58,542 bases of DNA, taken from the NCBI GenBank assembly GCA_016933275.1, contig JAFGBI010000136.1, forward strand, positions 1 through 58,542, given 5' to 3'. Shown piece after piece: positions 45,441 to 54,601 of the stretch. The notes under the pieces were generated by a model, which was not told the origin of the DNA, searched no databases, and saw only the letters and a list, made by a program, of their open reading frames with translations. The stretch is from Polyangiaceae bacterium. GTDB lineage: Bacteria; Myxococcota_A; Polyangia; Polyangiales; Polyangiaceae. The translations under genes were made by a program, and so were the position numbers. How positions within the stretch are numbered: the first letter of the stretch is position 1; every line of letters begins with the position of its first letter.

Positions 45441-46981
45441 ATGCAGCTCGTGTCGTTGTGCTGGCGACAAAGAGCCCGAAGCACTCGAAGGTCCTTCTCC
45501 GTGGCGGTCTTGGCGAGCTTCTTCGCCTTCAGCGCAGCGATCGTGCGAAGTTGTGAGGCACGGTCGCCGGCGGTGGCTCCCGAGCTTTCGCCGCTTCGGG
45601 ATGTGGTGGTCGGGACCGCGTCGAACACGGTTCTTTGAGGGGGGCCAACCGGAGATGGCGAGGTCCCGGGGAGGGAGGCGGTGCGGCGCGGCATGGGGAA
45701 CGGTGCGGCCAACGGGGTTGGAGTGGGGACGCCGGAGGCGGACGGTTCCGCGGCGACGCTGCTGGTCGCCGGGGGGAGCTCGTTCACGTCCACGCTGCCG
45801 GAGTCGAGCGCGCTGAGCTCGGCCAGGGCGCGGTTTCGGCGGCCGGCGTCGACGGTCTCCGTGTCCTTGATTCGCAGGAGGATCGCGCGCTTTCGTTCGC
45901 GATCCTCCTCGTCATGGGCCTGCTGGAAGAGCGCATCTGCCCAGGTTGCCTCGATGGCGCGGAACGATTCGGACTTGCGCGCGTTGCTCGTGGTGGGGAT
46001 CTGGGTCGTGATCCGCTCGTGGGCGACCTCGACCTTGCCCTCCTCCGCGAGCGAGGTGGCTTCGCTCAGGATAGCGACGGCGCTATCGGATTCCACGCTG
46101 GTGGCTGCCTGGGGGACTGGGCGCCGCCGGTTGGTCGCGACGATGACGATCGCGAGGAGCAAACCGAACACCAGCAGTCCCGCCATCGCCGCGATGCGCA
46201 CGGGTGACAGGAGGGGACGACGTTGTGGGTCCGCGACCAGCCCCTCGGAGGTTCCAGCCGCTTCGACGGGGATGCTGGAGGCCGCGATCTGCTGGCTCTC
46301 GTCGGCCCCCGGACGGTAGTACATGCCGGCGGGAATGAACTTGAGGACGATGTCGCCGAACTCGATGGTGTCACGGGCGTCCAGCAGCACCCGCCGGACC
46401 TCGACGCCATTGATACGGATCCCGTTGGCGCTGTCGCGGTCCAGAAGCTCGTATCGCCCGTCACCGATCGCGATGAGCTCGGCGTGTACCCGGCTGACGG
46501 AGCCGTGGTTGATCGAGAGGTTACACTCCTCGCCGCGGCCGATGAGGATGTTCTTGCCGATGATCGGGTATTCGGTCCCGGGCGTGGGTCCGACCAGCAT
46601 CACGAGGCGATCGGCGAGTCCGGAGCCCGAGGGTCGATTGAGCTGCGGCACGGTGTTGGCGTGCGAGCCGATGGCGTCGAGCTGCGCGGCAGCCTCGTCG
46701 ATCACCTCGAGCCGATAGTCCCCGAGCTGGATGAGGTCGCCGTGGACCAGAGGTCGAGGATCCGCAACGCGCGCCCCATTGACGTAGCAGCCGTTGTAGC
46801 TCGCCCGATCCTCGAGCTCCCAAGCATCCTCGTGGCGCCGAATGACGGCGTGGTGTCGGGAGATGTTTCGTTCGGTCAGGCGGATGGTGTTGTCCTGCGC
46901 GCGACCAACGGTGTAGTTGTCACGGACGAGACTTACCACCGTCTTGTGGCCCTGGTCGTCCTCGATCGAAAGCTTCCACAT
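45437..46981 (-). CDS. Membrane protein with two FHA domains
   Basis: The product is 514 aa from the ATG giving MWKLSIEDDQGHK; the frame is open 16 codons further upstream. The first FHA domain (about residues 20-95) has YTVGRAQDNTIRL, NISRHHAVI and YNGCYVNG. The second (about residues 125-200) has ILIGRGEECNLSI, SVSRVHAEL and SANGIRINGVEV. A transmembrane helix (IAAMAGLLVFGLLLAIVIVAT) lies near residue 270, then a coiled-coil and Pro/Ser-rich tail. FHA domains bind phosphothreonine, so it likely reads Ser/Thr kinase activity, though no kinase is adjacent. The SGNH gene downstream overlaps its stop. Confidence 0.92.
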   Translation of the reverse strand: MWKLSIEDDQGHKTVVSLVRDNYTVGRAQDNTIRLTERNISRHHAVIRRHEDAWELEDRASYNGCYVNGARVADPRPLVHGDLIQLGDYRLEVIDEAAAQLDAIGSHANTVPQLNRPSGSGLADRLVMLVGPTPGTEYPIIGKNILIGRGEECNLSINHGSVSRVHAELIAIGDGRYELLDRDSANGIRINGVEVRRVLLDARDTIEFGDIVLKFIPAGMYYRPGADESQQIAASSIPVEAAGTSEGLVADPQRRPLLSPVRIAAMAGLLVFGLLLAIVIVATNRRRPVPQAATSVESDSAVAILSEATSLAEEGKVEVAHERITTQIPTTSNARKSESFRAIEATWADALFQQAHDEEDRERKRAILLRIKDTETVDAGRRNRALAELSALDSGSVDVNELPPATSSVAAEPSASGVPTPTPLAAPFPMPRRTASLPGTSPSPVGPPQRTVFDAVPTTTSRSGESSGATAGDRASQLRTIAALKAKKLAKTATEKDLRVLRALCRQHNDTSCM

Positions 46982-47252
46982 TGGGTGACGCCGCGATCCT
47001 GCCTTGGAGGCGTCGGGGTGCCAACGCAACCAGAGGTGTTGCCCGACAGTCGCACGATTTCTTTCCCGATTCCAGACGGGGCGTCTGGATGGAGGGCCGA
47101 TTGGCAGCGGAGCCGGTACCGCTTCAAAAAATCACCGTACCCGTCCGAGGAGCCCTGACCTAGAACGACCTCCCGAGGCGTCGCAGGGCCGCTCCTCACG
47201 CTCCCGCAACACGACCGACTGACCTTGGTGTTCGGCTCCGGCTGGGTCCGGC

Positions 47253-48419
47253 TCAGGGGTCTGCGCCGAGGGGCACGCACCCGGTTGCGTGAACGTAGAG
47301 CGCGTCATGGACCAAAGGTCTTGCCTTGCGGATCCCCAGGTTCCCGCGGCTCGGGCACACACGGTTGGTGAGCAGGACCGTCACTATCCTCGCATCCGGG
47401 TCGCACCAGAAGCTGGTCCCCGTGAACCCGAGGTGACCGAAGGTGCGAGGACTGGCGCAGGTTCCGGCGGATGAGGCACCTGGCGAGCGACCGTCGAACC
47501 CCATGAGAAGGCTGCTGCCGGGTCGCGGCTCCACCAGGTGCGCCGCCGAGGACGCTTCCAGCCAGGCCGAGCGACCGTTGAGGGCATCGATGAGCGCCGC
47601 CCCAAACTCCGCCACCGCGGTCGCGGTTCCGAAAAGGCCGGCGTGGCCGGCCAGGCCGTGGCCAGCCAAAGCCCAAGCATTCTCATCGTGGACCGCACCA
47701 CGGATCGTGCCCCCGCGCCACGGGACATGCTCGGTCGGCGCGATGTGCCCGAGGCAGCCTCCTCGGGCGCGCATCCAGTCACGAGCGGATCCTATGGCGA
47801 GGCCGAGCGGTGTCGACACCTCGGTGGCGACCACCCGATCGAGATCGTCTCCTGTCACGCGTTCGAGCGCCGCTCCTATCAAGAGGTAGCCGAGGTCACT
47901 GTAGGTGGGGGGAAACCCCGCCGCCGGCACGACACCATCGCACTCGGGTCGCCGGGCGGCAGCGGCGGACCGGAGCGCCTCACCAGGGTGGATGCTCCGT
48001 CCCGCCACGAGGGAGTGGAACAGCTCGATGTGCGCCATGAGTCCGGCTCGATGCGAGAGCAGGAGCTCGACTGCCACGCGGCCCGTTTCCTGCGCGCCGA
48101 GCTCCGGCAGGTACTCCTCGATCGGTGCGGCGAGATCCAACTTGCCCCGACGGGCGAGCCGGGTGGCGGCGGTGGCGACGAATGGCTTGGTGATCGATGC
48201 CAGGTCGAAGGGCGTGTCTGGCTGGGTTGGGGTTGTCCTCGCCCCGTCGAGGTGACCGGCGGAACCGACCGCCACTTGCCAGGATGAGGCCGAGCGCGCG
48301 GCGACGGCCAACGTGACGGCCGGGGCGACTCCCGTGCGCACCACAATCGAGTCGGCGATCCCGTCGAGGACCGTGGAACGAGGAGGCGAAGGAGAGGGGG
48401 AGGGGGGAAACCACGTCAT
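47253..48419 (-). CDS. Beta-lactamase-family serine hydrolase
   Basis: Penicillin-binding-protein-like serine hydrolase, 388 aa. The catalytic SxxK is DLASITKPFV (near residue 75). The second motif is YSDLGYLLIG (Tyr-x-x), and the third-motif region is GHLGFTGTSFW. This is the EstB/class C-like group, which includes D-Ala peptidases and esterases. No signal peptide or membrane anchor is obvious, so a cytoplasmic or unusual localisation is possible. It ends about 270 bp from the FHA gene start and begins 59 bp before repeat copy E, in the region divergent to pilC. Confidence 0.88.
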   Translation of the reverse strand: MTWFPPSPSPSPPRSTVLDGIADSIVVRTGVAPAVTLAVAARSASSWQVAVGSAGHLDGARTTPTQPDTPFDLASITKPFVATAATRLARRGKLDLAAPIEEYLPELGAQETGRVAVELLLSHRAGLMAHIELFHSLVAGRSIHPGEALRSAAAARRPECDGVVPAAGFPPTYSDLGYLLIGAALERVTGDDLDRVVATEVSTPLGLAIGSARDWMRARGGCLGHIAPTEHVPWRGGTIRGAVHDENAWALAGHGLAGHAGLFGTATAVAEFGAALIDALNGRSAWLEASSAAHLVEPRPGSSLLMGFDGRSPGASSAGTCASPRTFGHLGFTGTSFWCDPDARIVTVLLTNRVCPSRGNLGIRKARPLVHDALYVHATGCVPLGADP

Positions 48420-48478
48420 GTTGGGTTGCGGGGTCGTTTTTGACCCGCAGGCGGCTGGGCGGCTATGCTGGCATGCTA

Positions 48479-48632
48479 GAGCACCGATCAGGTTGCCGAC
48501 AGCAGCGGCAGCGCTGAAAACGCGTCCGTTCAGGGCGAGGATGCGTTTTCAGCGACGCCGTTGGCGAGGTCTGCTGCCGGGTCGATGCTCTAGGTTGTTG
48601 ATTTGACGCAGCAATCCACCTGATTGCTGCTC
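48479..48632 (+). repeat. 154-bp dispersed element, copy E (best preserved)
   Basis: Complete 154-bp copy flanked by TA on both sides (48477-48478 and 48633-48634). Left end GAGCACCGATCAGGTTG matches the reverse complement of the right end, GAGCAGCAATCAGGTGG, with the expected differences. The central stem pairs 48510 onward with the arm starting 48539; its eighth base pair is A-T, as in copy A. It fills most of the intergenic region between the serine hydrolase start and pilC, ending 25 bp before the pilC ATG. Confidence 0.9.
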
Positions 48633-48657
48633 TAGGCGCCGCAGGCGAGGCATACCG

Positions 48658-49872
48658 ATGGCCGAATTTGCGTGGGAGGCGAGGGCTCGGAACGGCGAGA
48701 TACGCCGGGGCAGGATGGAGGCGGAGGACGAGAACGCCGTCAACACCCGTCTGCGAGCCCAGAACCTCAACCCAGTGAGGGTTCGGCGACGACTGAGGCT
48801 CGACGCGCTCCAAATCGGCGGCGGGGTCACGACCAAGGATCTGGTGACCTTCACTCGCCTCTTCTCGACCATGATCGACGCGGGCTTGCCGCTCGTTCAG
48901 TGCCTCGACATCCTAGCGAACCAGCAGACCAACAAGATCTTCGCCGGGGTGCTCAAGGACACCAAGAACTACGTCGAGCAGGGCTCGAGCTTCAGCGACT
49001 CGCTCAGGCGGCACCCCAAGGTGTTCGACGAGCTCTTCGTCAACCTCGTACAGGCAGGCGAGGTGGGTGGCATCCTCGACACGATCATGACGCGCCTCTC
49101 GGTCTTCCTCGAGAAGCGGCAGAAGCTGATCCAGCAGGTGCGGGGCGCGATGGTCTACCCGTCCATCGTCATCGTCATCGCCGCCGGGGTGATGACCGTG
49201 CTCCTCACCTTCGTCATTCCAGCCTTCGAGAACATGTTCAAGGAGTTCGGCGGCGGTCGGGATGCGCTCCCCTGGATCACCCGAATGGTCATCGATATCT
49301 CCACGGGGTTCGTGACGCGGCTCCCGATCATCGTCCCGACGGTGATCGCCATCTTCATCGCGGTGACCTACGCTTACCGCAATCCGAACGGTAGGCGTTT
49401 CTTTCACCGCATGCAGCTCGCGCTCCCGATCATGGGACCGACGTTCCGGAAGATCGCGGTGGCGCGTTTCACCCGCACGCTCGGGACGCTCCTGCAGTCG
49501 GGCGTGCCCATCCTGGACGCCCTCGACATCTGCGCGCGGACGGCGGGCAACGTGATCATCGAGACCGCCATCCACACCGTACGCCAGAAGATCAGCGAAG
49601 GGAAGAACATGGCCGAGCCGCTGGCCGAGTCGAAGGTCTTCCCCGACATGGTGGTGCAGATGATCGCGGTCGGCGAGCAGACCGGCGCGCTCGATCAGAT
49701 GCTGGGCAAGATCGCCGACTTCTACGAGGAGGAAACCGACGTTGCGGTCGCCGCGTTGACGAGCTCGCTAGAGCCGATCCTCATGGCGGGGGTCGGGGCC
49801 ATGGTCGGCGTCGTGCTCGTCTCCATGTACCTTCCCATCTTCTCGCTTGCCGGCAACATCAAGGCCGAGTAG
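48658..49872 (+). CDS. pilC: Type IV pilus inner-membrane platform protein PilC
   Basis: Inner-membrane platform of the type IV pilus machine (GspF/PilC family), 404 aa. Family motifs include DLVTFTRLFSTMIDAGLPL, a first conserved domain with GSSFSDSLRRHP, the second with RFTRTLGTLLQSGVPIL, and the C-terminal EEETDVAVAALTSSLEPILM. Three transmembrane segments are seen near residues 165-190, 215-240 and 375-395. GGCGAGG lies 7 bases before the ATG. The upstream promoter region overlaps repeat copy E. pilS follows after 15 bp, as in myxobacterial pil clusters, but pilB, pilT, pilR and pilA are not in the window. Confidence 0.96.
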   Translation: MAEFAWEARARNGEIRRGRMEAEDENAVNTRLRAQNLNPVRVRRRLRLDALQIGGGVTTKDLVTFTRLFSTMIDAGLPLVQCLDILANQQTNKIFAGVLKDTKNYVEQGSSFSDSLRRHPKVFDELFVNLVQAGEVGGILDTIMTRLSVFLEKRQKLIQQVRGAMVYPSIVIVIAAGVMTVLLTFVIPAFENMFKEFGGGRDALPWITRMVIDISTGFVTRLPIIVPTVIAIFIAVTYAYRNPNGRRFFHRMQLALPIMGPTFRKIAVARFTRTLGTLLQSGVPILDALDICARTAGNVIIETAIHTVRQKISEGKNMAEPLAESKVFPDMVVQMIAVGEQTGALDQMLGKIADFYEEETDVAVAALTSSLEPILMAGVGAMVGVVLVSMYLPIFSLAGNIKAE

Positions 49873-49887
49873 GCGCGGGACATCGCC

Positions 49888-51213
49888 GTGGTTCGGCTGG
49901 GCATCTCCGAATCCTCCACCGAGGTTCCGCTTGCCCGGCGTCTCGCCGTGCTCACGGGCGCCCGCCTGGTCTTCCTGACGATTCTCTTCGGAGCGCTGGT
50001 CATGCTCTACGGCCGGCGCCTCGACATGGGGGGGGTCACGCCGCGGGTGGCGACGTTGACGCTCGCCTGCGCGTATGCGCTGACCGCGGCGTACGCAGCC
50101 GTGCTGCGCGGCGGTCGGGGCTTGCGCGTGCTCGCGGACACGCAGATTGTCCTCGATCAAGTCGTCTTCACCGTCGTGGTCTACCTCTCGGGCGGCGCGA
50201 ACAGCGGGGCGACCTCGTTTTATGGATTGACGTGCGTAGCCGGGGCAGCCCTCACCGGCCTTCGAGGGGCTGCGATCGCCACCACGGTCGCCATCCTGGT
50301 CTTCCTGCCGACCGCGGTTTCGCTGGGGCTCGGCTGGGTGTCGCCTCCCCCGGACCAGCCGGCCAGTGCCTACCTCCTCGCGCCTACCGCGCTCGCGTAC
50401 CGCGTTTCGCTGAACTCACTGGTCCTCGTTGTCGTGATGCTCCTCTCGGGGTACCTCGCGGAGCGGCTGCGTTTGACGGGCGGCAAGCTCGCCGCCGCCG
50501 AGGAGCGGGCGGAACAGGCCGAACGGCTGGCGTTGATCGGCCGCCTGGCGTCAGGGTTGGCGCACGAGATTCGGAACCCGCTCGGAGCGATCGCGGGCTC
50601 GATCCAGCTGCTTCGCGGGAGCCCCGAGCTCACCCCGGAGGATCGCGAGCTCTGTGATCTGGTCAACCGTGAGGCAGCCCGTCTGGACGAGCTCGTCCGC
50701 GACATGCTCGACCTCGCGCGCCCGCGTCCTCCGGAGCGTCAGGTAGTCGACCTCGTGACGTTGGTCCGTGAGGTGGTCACGTTGGCGGGGCGTTCCGGTC
50801 GTGCCATGTCGGACGTCGCGGTCAGATACGCCGGGTGTGAACGGGCGACGGTGTTGGCCGACCCCTCGCAGCTTCGCCAGCTGGTCTGGAACCTCGTGCG
50901 CAACGCGGTACAGGCGAGTCGTCCGGGGGACACGGTCACGGTTCGCGTCGAGTGTGGTGTCAACGCCGTAACGTTGGCTGTCGAGGACGAGGGAGAGGGG
51001 ATCGATCCCTCGGCGGCCGATCGGATCTTCGATGCCTTTTTCACTACCCGCTCTCACGGGACCGGGGTGGGCCTTGCTGTGGTGAAGAGGATCGCGGATG
51101 AACACGGATTCAGCGTCGACGCCGAGAGCAGAAGCGGAAAAGGGGCCGTGTTCCGGCTGCGCGCCCCGGTCGAAGTCGAGCCACCCGCTTCGGACCGACC
51201 CACCAAGGCCTGA
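49888..51213 (+). CDS. pilS: Sensor histidine kinase (PilS-like)
   Basis: Two-component histidine kinase, 441 aa from a GTG. Six hydrophobic segments form a PilS-type membrane sensor over residues about 20-190 (for example RLVFLTILFGALVMLYG and LNSLVLVVVMLLSGYLAE). A short linker leads to the kinase: H box LASGLAHEIRNPLGAIAGSI, N box LRQLVWNLVRNAVQA, G boxes DEGEGID and FTTRSHGTGVGLAV. It lies 15 bp after pilC. PilS usually pairs with the sigma-54 activator PilR to control pilin transcription, but no pilR follows, so the partner regulator is encoded elsewhere or differs (inference). Confidence 0.9.
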   Translation: MVRLGISESSTEVPLARRLAVLTGARLVFLTILFGALVMLYGRRLDMGGVTPRVATLTLACAYALTAAYAAVLRGGRGLRVLADTQIVLDQVVFTVVVYLSGGANSGATSFYGLTCVAGAALTGLRGAAIATTVAILVFLPTAVSLGLGWVSPPPDQPASAYLLAPTALAYRVSLNSLVLVVVMLLSGYLAERLRLTGGKLAAAEERAEQAERLALIGRLASGLAHEIRNPLGAIAGSIQLLRGSPELTPEDRELCDLVNREAARLDELVRDMLDLARPRPPERQVVDLVTLVREVVTLAGRSGRAMSDVAVRYAGCERATVLADPSQLRQLVWNLVRNAVQASRPGDTVTVRVECGVNAVTLAVEDEGEGIDPSAADRIFDAFFTTRSHGTGVGLAVVKRIADEHGFSVDAESRSGKGAVFRLRAPVEVEPPASDRPTKA

Positions 51214-51456
51214 GTGTGAACGCCAGGCACAGCTGCCAGGTATCCGAAGGTCCGCCTGTTGACGGGAGAGACCCCGGGTTGCCGTACTGCTGGCTTGGTC
51301 CCCATCCGTGACCTGGCTTGCTTCGGTGGGTTTGGGCGGTTTTCCTGCACCACGGTGAAGATCTGGCATCACTCTTGCGTAGAACTCTCTGCCGGCCAAA
51401 CTGAGGCGGAACGTGGTATTCCTCGGGCCGCCGGGCCGGCGCCAGGAAGATCGACC

Positions 51457-52065
51457 ATGCACACCCACCATCGCACCGCCTTCCACTGCTTCTTCGTCCT
51501 TGTCGTCGTCCTGCTCACCTCCGGGGGAGCGGCTGCCTCACCGCCAGAGGCCGAGAAGTTCGTCAAGGACCGGCAGGCGGTGCTCGCCGACCTGGTGCGC
51601 AAGGGAGCCAAGGCGGATCTGGATCGGGTATTCGGCGACACACTCGACTACGACACCATCGCGCGCGACTCGCTCGGCGATGCTTGGGCTGCGCTCACGG
51701 AGCGGCAGCAGGAGCAGTTCCGTTGCGTGCTCCGTGGCCTCGTGCAACGGGCCTATCAACGCGACCTCCGACGCACCCTCGAGTACAGCATCCTTTTTGA
51801 GGGGTCCGAGGCTGTCGAGAAGGGTTTTTTGGTCAAGACGGTGGCGAAGAGCAAGACGAACCCGCGGGAGGAACCGGTGAGCATCGCCTACGTGGTACAC
51901 CGATCCGGGAAGGACTGGCGGGTTCGCGATATCGTCACCGAGGGGTCCAGCATGGTGAACAGCTATGAGACCCAGTTTCGTAGGGTCCTCAAGCGGAAGG
52001 GCTTCGATGAGATGATCCGCCAGATGAAGGATCGGCTCGGTTCCGCAGCGGCGGCCTGCACCTGA
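51457..52065 (+). CDS. MlaC/Ttg2D family phospholipid-transport protein
   Basis: Predicted periplasmic MlaC-type protein, 202 aa from the ATG preceded by AGGA; the frame continues upstream without conserved sequence. The signal peptide is HCFFVLVVVLLTSGGAAA. The MlaC domain has DYDTIARDSLGDAWAALTER, RAYQRDLRRTLEYSILFEG and a C-terminal GFDEMIRQMKDRLG. MlaC proteins carry phospholipids between the outer- and inner-membrane Mla complexes to keep outer-membrane asymmetry. No mlaB, D, E or F gene is adjacent; the gene lies 240 bp after pilS. Whether it has another role is open. Confidence 0.88.
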   Translation: MHTHHRTAFHCFFVLVVVLLTSGGAAASPPEAEKFVKDRQAVLADLVRKGAKADLDRVFGDTLDYDTIARDSLGDAWAALTERQQEQFRCVLRGLVQRAYQRDLRRTLEYSILFEGSEAVEKGFLVKTVAKSKTNPREEPVSIAYVVHRSGKDWRVRDIVTEGSSMVNSYETQFRRVLKRKGFDEMIRQMKDRLGSAAAACT

Positions 52066-52216
52066 CGGGCAAGGCTTCGCGGGTGGGGGGCCGTTGGGCT
52101 GAAGCCCTCGGGGAGGCACCGGCGGGTCGGCGCCAGCCGGGCACATTTGGCTCTACCATTGGTCCTGCGCAGGGAGTTGCCCCAGCGAGCGCGGGTCCGG
52201 CTACGATCGAATTCGC

Positions 52217-54541
52217 GTGTCTCCGACGAATGCCGAGCCGACCGCTTCGATCCGCCCCGCAGGTGGGAGGGGGGGCGTGGCGGCCCGAGCCCCGCTGCGG
52301 TTGTCGGTGACCCGTGGCGTGCTTGGCCTGGAGCTCTACGATCGAGTCGAGCTTGGTCCGCTTTCGGTCCAGGAGCTCGCGCTGACCCTGCCGAACCTCA
52401 CCTTCCCGGTCGATCTCAGCGGGGGTGTGGCGGCCTTCCGGAATCGCCGGGGGAAACTCGCCCGGCTTGAGGTCTCACTGGAGCTCGAGCGCCTTTCGCG
52501 ATGGGTCGGCCCCCGAGTGCGGGCGGTCACCCAAGGTGCTGCCGAGGTGCGCGTCTGGGGCATCGAGGCGGGCGTTGGCGTCGGGCTTTCGGGTCCCTCC
52601 TCGGCGTTGGTCTTCGACCTGCTTTGGGCGCCCGTGGACACCACCGTGCGCTTCGTGGTGGCGAACGCTCGCGGAGCGGGGTTCTCTGGTCCCGTACTGG
52701 CACAGGTGCTGCGTGCCATCGACTCGTGCGTTGGCGGGTGGGTCACCCGCCGGGGGCGAGTGGTGACGATCGAGCACGCCGCTCGCGCCATCCTGCGCGA
52801 GGTGCTCCCCCTCGCCGGGGCGCGGGTTCCCGAAGCGAAGGGGGCTCGCCCTTGCGGGCTCGACGTGGTGGGAAGCCGCCTCGAGATCGCCTTCGATGAG
52901 GCCGCCTTGCCGCCCGCCCTCAGCGATGCGGCCTGTCGGGCGCTCGAATTGGCCGGTCTGGTGACCCTGGCGGACGACGCGCTCGTCGAGGGTCGTCCCG
53001 ATGCCGCGCGGGCTGCCTACATGGAGGCCTTGGAGCGGGCACCACGTCACCCGGAAATCTCGCGAATCGTCGCCGAGATCGATCTCGCGCACGTGGGTCG
53101 CAGCGAGAGCGCGCTTGGCCTCTTGGTGGACGCGGAGGCGGCACTGCACGCGGGTTGGGTCGCCGCCGAGCTCCTGGCCGCGGTGGGTGATCGCGAGGGT
53201 GCCCGGGCGGCGCTGGCGGAGGCCATTGCCCGCGAGTCGTACGGTCCAGTCGCCGCTCGGTTCGGGATGCGACTGGCCGAACTCGCTGACGACGCGCGCG
53301 CTCGCATGACAGCGCTCGATGAGGCAGTCGCCCGTGCACCCGCTGTGGCTGCTGTGCGCTGGGCGCGCATCGAAGCTCGGCTCCACGCCGCCGACGTCCT
53401 TGGCGCCATCAGTGACGGAGAGCATCTGGAGGCGGCGGCGCGGGGGGCACGCGTTCGGCACGCGGCCTGTCGTCGCCTGGCAGCTGCGCTGATGGATGCC
53501 GGGTACGTGCGGCAAGCGGGGCAGTGGTTTGAGCGAGCGTTGCGCTACGTGGGGGACGACCCGTTCGCGACCGCTGGCCTCGGGCGCTCGATGGTGGCGG
53601 CGGGCCGCGCGGCTCGAGCCGTGGCGCTGCTGGAGCGGGCCATCGAGCTCGGCGCAGCGACCGGTGAGAGCGATCCCGACGCTGCGCTCGACCTCGCGTT
53701 GCTGCTGGCCAACGAGTATCGGGACCTCCCAGCGGCGATCGCCCGCACTCGCACGGTGACGGCCGCAAGCTCGCGGGTGGTCGAGGCGCGAGCGCTCGAG
53801 GCACGCTGGCGGGCTGCTCTCGGTGACATTGCGGGCGCTTCGCTTGCCCACTCGCGGACACGAGAAGCGATCGAGCTTAGCATCCAGTGCGATCCGACCT
53901 GGGCGAATTGGCTGCTCGAAGCCGCCCGCTTCGAGCGGGACGTGCAACGCGATCTCTTCGCGGCGGAGCGGCATCTCTCGATTGCGCTGCGGATCGCGCC
54001 TCATGACGAGGCGGTCGGGAGGACGTTTCGTGAGGTGGCGGCCATCACCGCTCGACTGCGGTGCCGCCGCGAGGGCGCACCCGGTCCCGACGCGGCTGGC
54101 GTCGACCCCGGGCCGATGCACCCGGTCTTCGCGGCGGGAGCGCTGCTGACGGAGGCCACCTCCACCACGGATGGAGCGAACCAGCGGGCAGCAGCCGCGT
54201 CCCTCTCCGACGGCATCGATGCGCTCGAGGAGGATGCCGCTGGGGGAAGCCTGGCCGACGAAGAGGAAATCGTGAGGCTCGAAGGGGCACTGCGGGCGAA
54301 CCCGGAGGACGTGGAGGCGGCGGTTCGACTGGGGGAGCTCCTCGAGCGCTTGGGGCGGGACCTGGAGCTGTTTGCGCTGGTCTCGGCCCGCCTCGAGGAG
54401 GCCAGCCGAGCGGAGCGCGAAGCGCTGCTGCCCTTGGCTCGCAGCGTCCTGTCGCGTCTGGAGACGCAGGCTCGCGACGCCGGACGAGCGGGAGAAGTCG
54501 ATTTGTTCGTCGCGTTTCGACGCCGCCTCGACGAGGGGTGA
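52217..54541 (+). CDS. Large TPR-rich protein, function unknown
   Basis: The product is 774 aa from a GTG. No signal peptide is clear. The N-terminal 220 residues have predicted beta strands (LRLSVTRGVLGLELYDRVEL, VGVGLSGPSSALVFDLLWAP) of no named family. The rest is Ala-rich and helical, with many TPR-like units (AYMEALERAPRHPEISRIVAE, FERALRYVGDDPFATAGLG, GALRANPEDVEAAVRLGELL), suggesting a scaffold. Its stop is close to repeat copy F (54602). I recognise similar large TPR proteins of unknown role from myxobacteria but cannot assign a function. Confidence 0.82.
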   Translation: MSPTNAEPTASIRPAGGRGGVAARAPLRLSVTRGVLGLELYDRVELGPLSVQELALTLPNLTFPVDLSGGVAAFRNRRGKLARLEVSLELERLSRWVGPRVRAVTQGAAEVRVWGIEAGVGVGLSGPSSALVFDLLWAPVDTTVRFVVANARGAGFSGPVLAQVLRAIDSCVGGWVTRRGRVVTIEHAARAILREVLPLAGARVPEAKGARPCGLDVVGSRLEIAFDEAALPPALSDAACRALELAGLVTLADDALVEGRPDAARAAYMEALERAPRHPEISRIVAEIDLAHVGRSESALGLLVDAEAALHAGWVAAELLAAVGDREGARAALAEAIARESYGPVAARFGMRLAELADDARARMTALDEAVARAPAVAAVRWARIEARLHAADVLGAISDGEHLEAAARGARVRHAACRRLAAALMDAGYVRQAGQWFERALRYVGDDPFATAGLGRSMVAAGRAARAVALLERAIELGAATGESDPDAALDLALLLANEYRDLPAAIARTRTVTAASSRVVEARALEARWRAALGDIAGASLAHSRTREAIELSIQCDPTWANWLLEAARFERDVQRDLFAAERHLSIALRIAPHDEAVGRTFREVAAITARLRCRREGAPGPDAAGVDPGPMHPVFAAGALLTEATSTTDGANQRAAAASLSDGIDALEEDAAGGSLADEEEIVRLEGALRANPEDVEAAVRLGELLERLGRDLELFALVSARLEEASRAEREALLPLARSVLSRLETQARDAGRAGEVDLFVAFRRRLDEG

Positions 54542-54601
54542 CGGGTCGAACGCGTTCGCGGAGCTATCGGAGCCGCGCGCCGGCGCCCGCGTCTGGACCT
54601 A

